Assembly: GCF_000420705.1 (NCBI RefSeq)
Contig: NZ_ATVL01000008.1
Location: 124,001-188,000, forward strand
Source: Hymenobacter norwichensis DSM 15439
Lineage (GTDB): Bacteria; Bacteroidota; Bacteroidia; Cytophagales; Hymenobacteraceae
DNA: 64,000 nt
Direction of reading: 5' to 3'
The first letter of the stretch is position 1; every line of letters begins with the position of its first letter. Positions 26,108 to 35,311 of the stretch are shown here, one piece after another. The notes beneath the pieces are model-generated. The model made no database searches. It was not told the origin of the DNA and saw only the letters and a program-made list of their open reading frames with translations. The position numbers and the translations under genes are program-made.

Positions 26108-27592
26108 TTAATCCACGTTGTCGTGCAGGAAGCGGTTGTCGCCGAGCAACTCGTTATCGTCGGAAAGGTTGAAACGGCTGATGTTACGCTCCGAAGAAGG
26201 CGTTACATTTTCCAACTTTACTTGCCGCCGTAAATAAGCGGGCGTTTCCAGTTGGTCTTTAATCACCTCATTTGATAAGCCGTTGCTTAGTTCCTGCAAG
26301 CGGCGACGACGCTCCTCGGCACGGGTATCCAGCGCGGGGCGGCCGGGCAGCGGGGCAGCTGGCTGCGGGGCATGATACACCACAGGATCGGGAGCCGGTG
26401 TAGATGGAGCTGCCACAGGTGGTACTGGCCCAGTGTAAGGCGAAGTTTCCAAGTCAAACTTCACTGGCTGAGGCTCTGGGGCTGGCGGTGGAGTGTTGCT
26501 GGTGAACGACGGTACTACCGGCGCATCTTGACGGTCTTTGTCGAATATATTGATCTGCGGGTCGGGCTGAGGAACTTCCGGTTCTGGCTCACGGCTGCTA
26601 GACGGCGTCACCGTAATGGTATGCGCTTCGCGGGCAAACCCTGTAGCAATAACCGTCACTCGGATGCTTTGGCCCAATGTAGAGTCGATACCGTGCCCGA
26701 AGATAACCTCGGCATTCTGACCGGCTTTGTCTTGGATGCACTCGGTGATTTCCGTCAGCTCGTCCATTTCCAGCTCAGCCTGGTCGCCCGACATGATGCT
26801 GAGAAGGATGCGTTGCGCACCGTGAATGTCGGTGTTGTTGAGCAGAGGCGAAGCTAAGGCCTCTTCCGCCGCCCGCTTGGCGCGGTTCTCCCCCTCAGTG
26901 ATGCTGCTACCCATTACGGCGGCGCCACTGTCTTTCATGACGGTTTTCACGTCTTCAAAGTCCACGTTCACATCAGCCGTTACCGTAATGATTTCGGCAA
27001 TGGATTTGGCGGCCGTGCTCAGCACGTTATCTGCTTTGGCAAAAGCCGAGCGAATGGGGAGGTTACCGTAAATCTCGCGGAGCTTGTCGTTGAGAATTAC
27101 CAACACTGTGTCGCAGTTCTCGCTTAGCTCTTTGATGCCGTGCTCGGCTTGCTGGCGCTTTTTCTTGCCCTCAAACATGAAGGGCGCCGTCACGATGCCC
27201 ACCGTCAGAATGCCTAGCTCTTTGGCTACTTTGGCAATAACTGGCGCCGCACCCGTACCGGTACCGCCACCCATGCCGGCCGTAATAAACACCATTTTGG
27301 TGCCGTTGCTGAGTAGCTCGCGGATTTGTTCGCGGCTTTCAATAGCGGCCTGCTTGCCTCGTTCCGGGTTGGCACCGGCTCCAAGGCCCTCGGTTAGGTC
27401 CATCCCGATTTGCAGACGGTTGGGCACTGTCGAAGATGCCAAAGCTTGCTTGTCGGTATTGCAAATGACGAATTCCACGTCCTTAATGCCTTGGCCAAAC
27501 ATGTGGTTTACGGCATTAGAGCCGCCCCCACCCACACCAATCACCTTGATGATGGACTTGGATTGCGCCGGGATGTCGAATTTATAATCCAT
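26108..27592 (-). CDS. ftsZ: cell division GTPase FtsZ
   Basis: Encodes 494 residues from the start at 27592 (MDYKFDIPAQSKSIIKVIGV). The GTPase domain shows GVGGGGSNAVNHM, the tubulin signature GGGTGTGAAPVIAK and the T7 loop NVDFEDV. Following the ~320-residue core is a long Pro-rich linker (residues ~330-440) and a conserved ETPAYLRRQVKL block, then an extra Asp/Asn-rich tail. Forms the division ring that recruits FtsA and the septal synthases. It is the last gene of the dcw cluster, separated from ftsA by a palindromic spacer and followed by a strong terminator. Confidence 0.95.
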   Translation of the reverse strand: MDYKFDIPAQSKSIIKVIGVGGGGSNAVNHMFGQGIKDVEFVICNTDKQALASSTVPNRLQIGMDLTEGLGAGANPERGKQAAIESREQIRELLSNGTKMVFITAGMGGGTGTGAAPVIAKVAKELGILTVGIVTAPFMFEGKKKRQQAEHGIKELSENCDTVLVILNDKLREIYGNLPIRSAFAKADNVLSTAAKSIAEIITVTADVNVDFEDVKTVMKDSGAAVMGSSITEGENRAKRAAEEALASPLLNNTDIHGAQRILLSIMSGDQAELEMDELTEITECIQDKAGQNAEVIFGHGIDSTLGQSIRVTVIATGFAREAHTITVTPSSSREPEPEVPQPDPQINIFDKDRQDAPVVPSFTSNTPPPAPEPQPVKFDLETSPYTGPVPPVAAPSTPAPDPVVYHAPQPAAPLPGRPALDTRAEERRRRLQELSNGLSNEVIKDQLETPAYLRRQVKLENVTPSSERNISRFNLSDDNELLGDNRFLHDNVD

Positions 27593-27598
27593 GAGGTG

Positions 27599-27665
27599 AA
27601 TTGCTAAATGGTTACATGACTGAATTGTTGGTCGTTCAACAACAACCATTTAGCAATTCAGTCAT
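27599..27665 (-). repeat. palindromic spacer between ftsA and ftsZ with two alternative hairpins
   Basis: AATTGCTAAATGGTT (27599-27613) is the perfect complement of 27644-27658, and ATGACTGAATTG (27616-27627) is the perfect complement of 27654-27665. The two right-hand arms share 27654-27658, so the two hairpins exclude each other. This arrangement is seen in attenuators, though a chance or repeat origin is possible. Confidence 0.6.
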
Positions 27666-27682
27666 TTAACTTCTTGATACTT

Positions 27683-29077
27683 TTAATACTTGGTATCGTC
27701 GAAATCGTCGATGAGCAGACCTTTGGTACGGCTGATGATGTCTTGGAAGAACTTACCAGCTCCAGAAGGCTTTTTAGGCTCTTTAGGTTCAGCCGGCTTC
27801 TGCGCTACAGGCTTGGCAACCGGCGTTGGTACCGGAGCCGGGGCGGGCGCCGGGGCCTGATAGTACGGCACGGATGGTGCCTGATACTGCTGCTCCTGCT
27901 CGTAACCCCGGTTCAGGCGCTCATCCAGTGAACGGTAGCCCGACAGCACTAAACCAACAGTAGTAGCATACATCGGCGACTTCACGGCTTCAATCTTGCT
28001 CTTGCCCAAATGCTCGTTGGGATAGCCAATGCGCGTATCCAAGCCAGTTACGTACTCGGTAAGCTGCACTAGGTTCTGAAGCTGTGAGCCGCCACCGGTC
28101 AGCACGATGCCAGCGGCCAGTTTGTCGGCGTGGCCGGTCCGCTGAATTTCGGCATACACCAACTCGATGATTTCCTCCATCCGGGCCTCGATGATGTAGG
28201 CCAGGTTCTTGAGGGAAATTTCCTTGGGTGCCCGGTCCCGCAGGCCAGGGATGCTCACGATTTCATAATCAGAAGCTTCCTCAGCAATGGCCTTACCAAA
28301 CTTCACCTTCAACTGCTCAGCCTGGTTTTGCATCACCTGACAGCCCAGCTTGATGTCGGAAGTCACAATGTTGCCCCCGAACGGCAGCACCGCCGCGTGA
28401 CGAATGATACCATCCTTGAAAATAGCCAGGTCGGTAGTACCGCCCCCAATATCAATCAACGCCACCCCTGCTTCCTTCTCCTCATCCGACAGCACCGACA
28501 TCGACGACGACAGCGGCTCCAGAATCAGATTATCGATTTCCAGGCCGGCTTTCGTAACGCACTTGTTGATGTTATTGATGGCCGTGCTTTGAGCCGTAAT
28601 GATGTGGAAGTTGCCTTCCAAACGCACCCCCGACATGCCCACGGGGTCCATGATGCCTTCCTCGTAATCCACCTTGTAGTCTTGGGGCATTACGTGGATG
28701 ATCTGGGAGCCGGGCGGGGTCACAAGGCGGTACATGTCGCCGGTGAGGCGCTCCACGTCTTCCTGCGTGATTTCATTGTCGGCCGAGGCGCGGGTAATGC
28801 TGCCGTTGTGTTGCAGGCTCTTGATGTGCTGCCCGGCAATACCCACGTTCACCACGCCGATGTTGATGCCCGACATTTCTTCGGCCTGCCGAATGGCGCG
28901 CTTGATGGCGTCAACAGTTTTGTCGATGTTGGACACAATGCCACGCACTACGCCTTCCGACACAGCTTTGCCCATGCCCAGTATTTCGAGTTTGCCAAAC
29001 TCGTTTTTGCGGCCCACTAGGGCACAAATTTTGGTGGTTCCTATGTCGAGGCCGACGACAATCTTATCGTGTTGCAT
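27683..29077 (-). CDS. ftsA: cell division protein FtsA
   Basis: Encodes 464 residues of the actin-like FtsA family. Nucleotide-binding blocks are visible: VVGLDIGTTKICALVGR near the start (phosphate 1), ALIDIGGGTTDLAIF (phosphate 2) and GIVLTGGGSQL (adenosine). The SHS2/1C domain lies in the first 200 residues. The C-terminal ~80 residues are a Pro/Ala-rich linker and a basic FFQDIISRTKGLL helix that probably inserts in the inner membrane. It tethers FtsZ to the membrane. The gene is between ftsQ and ftsZ. Confidence 0.94.
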   Translation of the reverse strand: MQHDKIVVGLDIGTTKICALVGRKNEFGKLEILGMGKAVSEGVVRGIVSNIDKTVDAIKRAIRQAEEMSGINIGVVNVGIAGQHIKSLQHNGSITRASADNEITQEDVERLTGDMYRLVTPPGSQIIHVMPQDYKVDYEEGIMDPVGMSGVRLEGNFHIITAQSTAINNINKCVTKAGLEIDNLILEPLSSSMSVLSDEEKEAGVALIDIGGGTTDLAIFKDGIIRHAAVLPFGGNIVTSDIKLGCQVMQNQAEQLKVKFGKAIAEEASDYEIVSIPGLRDRAPKEISLKNLAYIIEARMEEIIELVYAEIQRTGHADKLAAGIVLTGGGSQLQNLVQLTEYVTGLDTRIGYPNEHLGKSKIEAVKSPMYATTVGLVLSGYRSLDERLNRGYEQEQQYQAPSVPYYQAPAPAPAPVPTPVAKPVAQKPAEPKEPKKPSGAGKFFQDIISRTKGLLIDDFDDTKY

Positions 29078-29171
29078 GGGGAAGGGTCGGGTAAAGCTGG
29101 CGGGGGACTAGCAGTTGAGTGCGGTGTTAACGGGCAAAAATAGGCTTTTCAAGCCTCAGGAGCAGAAAAAT

Positions 29172-29936
29172 CTACTCACAAATGATTTGATCTTTGAACT
29201 CCACGTTGACGCGGTGGTACGTATTCCAGCCGAGCGCCGGCGGTATTTGGCGGTAAAATACCATCAGTTTCGCGAATTTTTCCGAAATATTCTCCGGAAA
29301 ACCAAATTCTACGCGTTGGTCGCCTACCTGCTGCGTAAACGAAACCTTGCCGTTGGTGCCAATAAACACCTCGGCAATTTGGGCTCGCCAGAATGGCTTT
29401 TCGTCGATGTAACGCAATAGTTCAAGGTAACGTTGGCCGGTGGAGTCTTGAAAAAAGGAAGCAGCAAGTGGGACACCTCCTTGCCGGGCCACAGGCACCA
29501 CCCGCGCCGTAAACAACGAGGACAGCGGCAGCTTGTGGCCGTCGGCATCGAGGTAGCTGTCGAGGCGGGTATCCGAGTGAGTCAGGCGCGCGATAGGGCG
29601 GTTTTGGCGTACTTCCGCGTGAATATTGCCGGATAGGTCGCGGTAGACTTGAGCGTCTTTCACAAACGAATGGGCTTTGAGGCGAGCCTCCAGTGCGGGC
29701 AAATCCAACTCGTCGGGCGGCATGCCTTCCAAGCGTCGATCACCATTACGGGTAAGCAAATTGGTTACTTCCTGTTCACTGATGAAGTAATTATTGAATT
29801 CATTGTTGATGGTCACGATTACCTGCCCAACGGGCCGGTTCGCCTGCTTCACCCCGGCAAATACAGCCAGGCCGCCCAGCAACAATAAGCTGCCAGTAGC
29901 AAATACCACGTTATGAATTTTACGTTTAAGCTTCAT
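29172..29936 (-). CDS. ftsQ: cell division protein FtsQ
   Basis: Encodes 254 residues with a short basic cytosolic end (MKLKRKIHNVVF), one membrane helix (ATGSLLLLGGLAVFAGV) and a periplasmic POTRA-like part (residues ~35-105, with VIVTINNEFNNYFISEQEV) plus a beta domain. It follows the usual FtsQ plan and sits between murC and ftsA, its normal place. Links early division proteins with the FtsI/FtsW synthases. The start overlaps the end of murC by 11 nt. Confidence 0.88.
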   Translation of the reverse strand: MKLKRKIHNVVFATGSLLLLGGLAVFAGVKQANRPVGQVIVTINNEFNNYFISEQEVTNLLTRNGDRRLEGMPPDELDLPALEARLKAHSFVKDAQVYRDLSGNIHAEVRQNRPIARLTHSDTRLDSYLDADGHKLPLSSLFTARVVPVARQGGVPLAASFFQDSTGQRYLELLRYIDEKPFWRAQIAEVFIGTNGKVSFTQQVGDQRVEFGFPENISEKFAKLMVFYRQIPPALGWNTYHRVNVEFKDQIICE

Positions 29937-31383
29937 TCCAGTGAATATCTAAAATATTCTTTAAATCAGGTACTAGTTTATCAATATCCCCGGCTCCTAC
30001 GGTAGCTAAAATGTCGTAGCTGGAAATATCGGCAGCATTTTTCAGGATTTCTGCCCGGCTCTGCAACGACTTTTTCGGGGCCGTTATTTGGGATAAAATC
30101 AATTCCGACGTTACGCCTGGTAATGGTAGCTCCCGCGCTGGGTATATGTCCATCAGCACCACTTCGTCGGCGAGGCTCAAGCTCTCCGCAAATCCGGGAG
30201 CGAAGTCGCGGGTGCGCGTGAACAGGTGCGGCTGGAATATCACCCGCAGTTGCTGATTTGGGTAGAGCGCCCGCACAGAACGTAAGAAGGCTTCGATTTC
30301 GCGTGGGTGGTGGGCATAATCATCCACATATACTTTTGGCTGCTCAGTGGTACCGGCCGTCACGATAAACTCGAAGCGGCGCTTCACTCCCCGATAAGCC
30401 GCTACGGCTGCTTGCAACGGCTCGGGCGCTACCCCTTCGAGCTGCGCTACGCAGGCAGCTGCCAGCATATTTTCCACATTGTGGTAGCCCGGCACTGCTA
30501 GCTCTAGGTCGGCCACGGTGCCTTGAGGACTGTGCAGGTTGAAGCGAAACTGATTGCCTTGCGCGGTGATGTCGGAAGCAGATAATTCGGGGCCTTGCTC
30601 CGCCGTGAGACCATAGCGGATAACCCGCACCCCGGCGGGCACAGCCGCGGCCACGCTGGCATCGGCCGTGTGGTTGATGATGAGCGTACCACCCGGCTGA
30701 ATCTGGCTCACAAACTGCCGAAACGACTCCACCAAGGCTTCTTTATTGCCGTAGATGTCGAGGTGGTCGGCGTCGGTGCTTGTGACGATGGCCACGGTAG
30801 GGTACAGCGTCAGGAAGCTCCGGTCATACTCGTCAGCTTCCACTACAATTGGTACATCAGGTTGGTTGGGGGGTGGCAGCAGCAGGTTCGAGCCCAAGTT
30901 CACGGAGATACCGCCTAGAAAGGCCGCACAGGGCACGCCCGCGTGGTGGAGTAGGTGCGCCACCATGCTACTGGTTGTGGTCTTGCCATGGGTGCCAGCT
31001 ACGGCAATTGTGCGGTGCCCCTGGGTGAGTACGCCCAGCACTTGGCTACGCTTGCGGATATCATAGCCGTTTTCGCGCAGCCACGCCCACTCCTGATGGT
31101 TTTTCGGAATAGCCGGTGTGAGCACCACGAGGGTACGTTCCCGGTTTTCGCGCACGGATACCGGAATACTAGCTACTGCGTCGTCGTAATGCACGGCAAT
31201 GCCTTCCGCTGCCAGCGCATCGGTCAGGGGCGTGCTGGTTTTGTCGTAGCCCGACACAGTGTGCCCGTTGGCTTGAAACCAGCGCGCCAGCGCCGACATA
31301 CCAATGCCTCCAATACCGAGGAAATAGACGTAAGGATATGCGGCGACGGGGCTCAAAGGCAAGTAAAATTTAAGAATTAGCAA
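29926..31383 (-). CDS. murC: UDP-N-acetylmuramate-L-alanine ligase MurC
   Basis: Encodes 485 residues. The N-terminal UDP-binding domain opens with VYFLGIGGIGMSALARWF, and the central ATP domain has the P-loop AVAGTHGKTTTSSMV. Mur-ligase residues follow in VVEADEYDRSFL and DDYAHHPREIEAFL. Adds L-Ala to UDP-MurNAc in the cytosol. There is no ATG before GIGM, so the start is a TTG at 31383, 31362 or 31356; the last two would fit the family length best. It overlaps ftsQ by 11 nt and follows murG. Confidence 0.93.
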   Translation of the reverse strand: MLILKFYLPLSPVAAYPYVYFLGIGGIGMSALARWFQANGHTVSGYDKTSTPLTDALAAEGIAVHYDDAVASIPVSVRENRERTLVVLTPAIPKNHQEWAWLRENGYDIRKRSQVLGVLTQGHRTIAVAGTHGKTTTSSMVAHLLHHAGVPCAAFLGGISVNLGSNLLLPPPNQPDVPIVVEADEYDRSFLTLYPTVAIVTSTDADHLDIYGNKEALVESFRQFVSQIQPGGTLIINHTADASVAAAVPAGVRVIRYGLTAEQGPELSASDITAQGNQFRFNLHSPQGTVADLELAVPGYHNVENMLAAACVAQLEGVAPEPLQAAVAAYRGVKRRFEFIVTAGTTEQPKVYVDDYAHHPREIEAFLRSVRALYPNQQLRVIFQPHLFTRTRDFAPGFAESLSLADEVVLMDIYPARELPLPGVTSELILSQITAPKKSLQSRAEILKNAADISSYDILATVGAGDIDKLVPDLKNILDIHWNEA

Positions 31384-31431
31384 TTAAGAATTGGCAGAGC
31401 TATCAGCGCAATTTCTTTTCTGATGGCCTAT

Positions 31432-32526
31432 TCAGGGCTTACTATCAACCAGCTTTAGCAGCTCATCGACAATGGTGGTAGTGGCGGCCGGGTAGGCTAG
31501 CTGCTGCACATTGGCAGTTAGCTGCTGTTGCTGCGCGGGGTTCTGTAGTAGGGCGAGTGCAGTGTCGTAGAGCTTGGCCGGGGCTTCAGCATCCGAGACA
31601 AGTAGCGCGGCCTCTTTGCGCACCAGCGCCATGGCGTTTTTGGTTTGGTGGTCTTCGGCCACATTGGGCGAAGGCACTAGTATGCTCGGTTTAGCGGTGA
31701 GGCACAATTCCGACACCGACAATGCTCCGGCCCGGCTGACCACCACATCGGCGGCAGCATAGGCTAGGTCCATGCGCTGGACGAACTCCAGGGCTTTCAG
31801 GTTATCGGCGGCGAAGGGAGCAGCGTGCTGGGCGGCTTCCGGGTAGTAGAGCTTACCGGTCTGCCAGAGAACTTGCACGCCAGCGGCTTTCAGGCGTGGT
31901 AATGCTGCCACCGTGGCTTGGTTAAGGGTACGGGCTCCTAAACTGCCGCCAATCACCAGCAGAACAGGCTTATCAGGGTTTAAACCGAAGAATTGCAGGG
32001 CCTCTGCGCGGTTACCGCTGGCTATTTCGGTGCGGACGGGGTTGCCGGTAAGTACAAGCTTCTCGGATGGGAAAAACTTGTCCATGCTTTCATACGCCAC
32101 GCATATTTTATCGACACGGCGGCTCAATAGCTTGTTGACGAGGCCAGCATAGGAATTCTGCTCTTGAATGAGGCTGGGAATGCCGCGCGAAGTGGCTGCC
32201 AGCAACACCGGCGCCGACGCATAACCGCCCACGCCCACCACCACATCGGGCCGAAACTTCTCGATGAGCTTGCCGGCCTTGCGTACCGCCCGCATCACCC
32301 GAATCGGGAACAGCAGGTTCTGCGGCGTTAGACTGCGCTGCAAACCGGTAATGTCGAGGCCCACTATTTGGTAGCCGGCCTCGGGCACACGCGTCATTTC
32401 CATGCGGCCGTTGGCGCCCACAAACAGGATTTCCGCGTCGGGCTGCCGGCGGCGCAGCTCGTTGGCAATTGCCACCGCCGGGAAAATATGCCCGCCCGTA
32501 CCGCCGCCGCTGATGATAACTTTCAT
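31432..32526 (-). CDS. murG: UDP-GlcNAc:undecaprenyl-PP-MurNAc-pentapeptide transferase MurG
   Basis: Encodes 364 residues from the ATG at 32526 (MKVIISGGGTGGHIFPAVAI). The G-loop GGGTGGH near the start, the second loop VIGGSLGARTLNQ and the acceptor VVSRAGALSVSELCL are signature blocks of MurG. A GT-B fold enzyme on the inner face of the membrane, it makes lipid II from lipid I. It lies between ftsW and murC; the spacer to ftsW carries a palindrome. Confidence 0.95.
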   Translation of the reverse strand: MKVIISGGGTGGHIFPAVAIANELRRRQPDAEILFVGANGRMEMTRVPEAGYQIVGLDITGLQRSLTPQNLLFPIRVMRAVRKAGKLIEKFRPDVVVGVGGYASAPVLLAATSRGIPSLIQEQNSYAGLVNKLLSRRVDKICVAYESMDKFFPSEKLVLTGNPVRTEIASGNRAEALQFFGLNPDKPVLLVIGGSLGARTLNQATVAALPRLKAAGVQVLWQTGKLYYPEAAQHAAPFAADNLKALEFVQRMDLAYAAADVVVSRAGALSVSELCLTAKPSILVPSPNVAEDHQTKNAMALVRKEAALLVSDAEAPAKLYDTALALLQNPAQQQQLTANVQQLAYPAATTTIVDELLKLVDSKP

Positions 32527-32528
32527 TT

Positions 32529-32611
32529 CGTTTTTCGTTGTTGGTTTTTCGTTGTTGGCTTCAGTTTCACTCAGCCTAAGCACGAGCAACAACCAACAAC
32601 AACGAAAAACG
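32529..32611 (-). repeat. palindromic spacer between ftsW and murG
   Basis: CGTTTTTCGTTGTTG (32529-32543) pairs perfectly with 32597-32611, and the left side contains a second TTTTTCGTTGTTGG copy facing CAACAACCAAC on the right. It fills almost the whole gap between ftsW and murG, an odd feature in a compact operon. Confidence 0.6.
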
Positions 32612-32613
32612 AC

Positions 32614-33792
32614 CTAGGCGTAGGCTGATACTTTGGGAATACGGACTGTGTCGGCGGGTTCCCCCACCATTGGGCGGATTTCCCGCTCACCGCGGCTTAC
32701 GGCCAGAATAATACCGATGCTGATTCCGGTGAAGATGAGGGAGGTACCACCCATACTCAGTAGCGGCAGCGGCAGACCGGTAATTGGACCCAGCCCCACA
32801 GCTACGCCCATATTCACCATGGCTTGCAGCACCAGACTGAACGTGAGGCCAGCAGCCAACAGCCCCCCAAAAGCGCCGTAGCTATTCACCACTGTCAATA
32901 GTCCTCGATAGAGGAAGGCCAGGTAGAGGAACAGCACAAACACGCCCCCCGCCATGCCATATTCTTCAATGATTACGGCAAAAATGAAGTCGGAATACGG
33001 GTGGGGCAGGATGTTGCGCTCGGTGCTGTTGCCGGGACCTTTGCCCGTGACACCGCCCGTGGCAATGGCTATGTAGCTGTGTTCCAGCTGAAACGGCACC
33101 GGCTTACTCTTATCTGTGAAGTTTTCAATGCGGGATATTACCGTCTTCATGCGCTGCCCCGTAGCCAGACCTACTCCACCCACTACCGCGCCAATAGCCA
33201 CCATGACGGCCATTTGCTTGAGTGGCACGCGCCCAATGAACATGAGCAGCAGACAGGTAGCAAACAGCAATAGCGCCGTAGAGGCATTACTCAGAATGAT
33301 GATACCACAAATCAAACCTACCCACAGCATTACGGGCAGCAGCGTGGTTTTGAAGTCCTGCACGTGTTGCTGACGGCGGCTTAGCATAGAAGCCACGTGC
33401 GCAATCAGGGCCAGCTTAGCTAGGTCGGAGGGCTGGAAGGTTTGGTTGATAACCGGAATGGTCAACCAGCGCGACGCTTCATTGATGTTCGAGCCCATAA
33501 AGAAAGTGAACAGCAGCAGCGGCACCGAAATGAGCAGCGCGTACAATGACAGCCGCGAATAGTAGCGGTAGTCGATGCGGTGGGCGAGCCACATGAAGGC
33601 TAACCCCACGAAGATCAGGCCGGTGTGCTTAAGCAGGAAGTATTCAGTGTTGCCGGCCTTCTGCTTATAGGCCAGCGTACCCGTAGCCGAGTACACTACG
33701 GCAATACTAATGAGCGAGAACAAAATCACGATGCCCCACAGCACTGGGTCACCTTTCAGGTTCTGCCGCAGCCAGTTTTTGATAACGTTCAT
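32614..33792 (-). CDS. ftsW: SEDS glycosyltransferase FtsW
   Basis: Encodes 392 residues with about ten membrane helices, matching FtsW/RodA/SpoVE proteins. Family blocks include NEASRWLTIPVINQTFQPSDLAKLALI, where the W-R/W-L and Q-P-S-[ED]-x-x-K residues match the lipid II-binding region, and the late HPYSDFIFAVIIEEYG and LPLPLLSMGGTSL loops. Polymerises lipid II glycans at the septum together with FtsI. Positioned after murD and before murG as in most dcw clusters. Confidence 0.94.
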   Translation of the reverse strand: MNVIKNWLRQNLKGDPVLWGIVILFSLISIAVVYSATGTLAYKQKAGNTEYFLLKHTGLIFVGLAFMWLAHRIDYRYYSRLSLYALLISVPLLLFTFFMGSNINEASRWLTIPVINQTFQPSDLAKLALIAHVASMLSRRQQHVQDFKTTLLPVMLWVGLICGIIILSNASTALLLFATCLLLMFIGRVPLKQMAVMVAIGAVVGGVGLATGQRMKTVISRIENFTDKSKPVPFQLEHSYIAIATGGVTGKGPGNSTERNILPHPYSDFIFAVIIEEYGMAGGVFVLFLYLAFLYRGLLTVVNSYGAFGGLLAAGLTFSLVLQAMVNMGVAVGLGPITGLPLPLLSMGGTSLIFTGISIGIILAVSRGEREIRPMVGEPADTVRIPKVSAYA

Positions 33793-33843
33793 CTGTGAAC
33801 TAGTGAGAGGGTGAAAAGGTGATTTTCAAATATCAGTGAAATG

Positions 33844-35226
33844 TCAGGAGCTTTTCAGTCCGGTTTCTTCCATCAGTTTCTCCACGGCCGTCACAAACTG
33901 GCAGCCCCGGTCTTCGTAGTTTTTAAATAAGTCGAAGGAGGCGCAGGCTGGCGAGAGAAGCACTACGTCGCCGGGTTCGGCCAGTTCCAGGGCGCGGCGC
34001 ACGGCAGTTTCCACGCTCCGTGTTTCCTCTAGATGCGGCACCACCCCGCCGAAGTTGGTCTTCAGTTTCTCGTTGTCAACTCCTAAGCAAATCAACGACT
34101 TCGCCCGCGCCTTAGCCAAAGGTATCAGCGTGGTGTAGTCGTTGCCCTTATCGGTGCCGCCCGCAATCCACACAATCGGCTGCCGGATGCCGTCAAGGGC
34201 ATACCAAGCGGCTTCTACGTTGGTGGCTTTGGAGTCGTTGATGAACCGGACGCCGTTGATTTCGCCTACGGGTTGTAAGCGGTGGTCGGCGTTGCGGAAG
34301 GTAGCCAGTCCGGTTTCAATCTGCTCAATGGAAAGGCCGGCCACCCGGGCGCACAGCACGGCCGCCAACGTGTTTTGGCGGTTGTGCTGCCCGATGAGCG
34401 GCGAGGCGCTAACGTTTACCTCCTCCCCACCTTGGCTAATACCCGGATTCAGGTTGGTGCACAAACTTTCCTCAGCAGTATAATACGCCGCTAGGTGGTA
34501 GTCGGGGCGGCGGTGCAAGCTGAAGGGCAGCTGCCGGACAGGCCGTAGCGCCGACTGAAAGTAACGCTGAATGTTCTCGTCGTCGGCGTTGTAGACGAAG
34601 TAGCCCGCACTGTCCTGGTTGCGCATAATGCGCAGCTTGGCCTGGGCATAGTTTTGCATCGAGTAACCGTACCGGTCGAGGTGGTCGGGGGTGATGTTGA
34701 GTAGCACGGCTACCCAGGGCTGAAACTCGTAGGTATCATCGAGCTGGAAGCTGCTCAGCTCCACCACGTAGTAGTCGAACTTGTCTTCGATGAGCTGCTC
34801 AGCGAGGCTGTAGCCTACATTGCCGGCCAAACCCACACTATAGCCTGCTGACTTCAGCAGATGGTAGGTGAGCAGCGTGGTAGTGGTTTTGCCGTTGGTG
34901 CCCGTGATGCAGATGCACTTGGCTTTGGTGTAGCGGCCCGCAAACTCAATTTCGGAAATAACCGACGTGCCTTTCTCGCGCAACGCCTGGATGATGGGCG
35001 CTTTCTCGGGGATGCCGGGGCTCTTGATAACCTCGTCGGCCTTTAGCACTTCTTCCAGCGTGTGCTGGTTTTCCTCAAAGCTGATTCCGGCCTGCGTCAG
35101 TTTCTGCTTGTACCGCTCCTGAATCGGGCTTTTATCAGACACGAACACGGAGTGGCCTTTCGCCTGCGCCAGTAGCGCGGCCCCTACTCCACTTTCAGCA
35201 GCTCCAAGAATTACGATGTGCGACAT
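33844..35226 (-). CDS. murD: UDP-N-acetylmuramoylalanine-D-glutamate ligase MurD
   Basis: Encodes 460 residues. N-terminal UDP-binding domain (HIVILGAAESGVGAALLAQA), P-loop ITGTNGKTTTTLL near residue 115, then VVELSSFQLDDTYEFQP and the C-terminal domain with FINDSKATNVEAAWYAL (the Lys that stabilises the acyl-phosphate region). Adds D-Glu to UDP-MurNAc-L-Ala in the cytosol. Starts with ATG; 51-nt gap to ftsW. Confidence 0.94.
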   Translation of the reverse strand: MSHIVILGAAESGVGAALLAQAKGHSVFVSDKSPIQERYKQKLTQAGISFEENQHTLEEVLKADEVIKSPGIPEKAPIIQALREKGTSVISEIEFAGRYTKAKCICITGTNGKTTTTLLTYHLLKSAGYSVGLAGNVGYSLAEQLIEDKFDYYVVELSSFQLDDTYEFQPWVAVLLNITPDHLDRYGYSMQNYAQAKLRIMRNQDSAGYFVYNADDENIQRYFQSALRPVRQLPFSLHRRPDYHLAAYYTAEESLCTNLNPGISQGGEEVNVSASPLIGQHNRQNTLAAVLCARVAGLSIEQIETGLATFRNADHRLQPVGEINGVRFINDSKATNVEAAWYALDGIRQPIVWIAGGTDKGNDYTTLIPLAKARAKSLICLGVDNEKLKTNFGGVVPHLEETRSVETAVRRALELAEPGDVVLLSPACASFDLFKNYEDRGCQFVTAVEKLMEETGLKSS

Positions 35227-35311
35227 AAGGAAGTGGAAGAGTGGAACTGAGAAAAAGGACGCAACAGAAGAAAGCGCTACAAGCGTAACGCCTGTTTCTT
35301 GGCGCTGAAGT

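Noticed and set aside
28130..29020. A 296-codon plus-strand frame
   Set aside because: Entirely antisense to ftsA, with the His- and Asp-rich composition of a mirrored frame.
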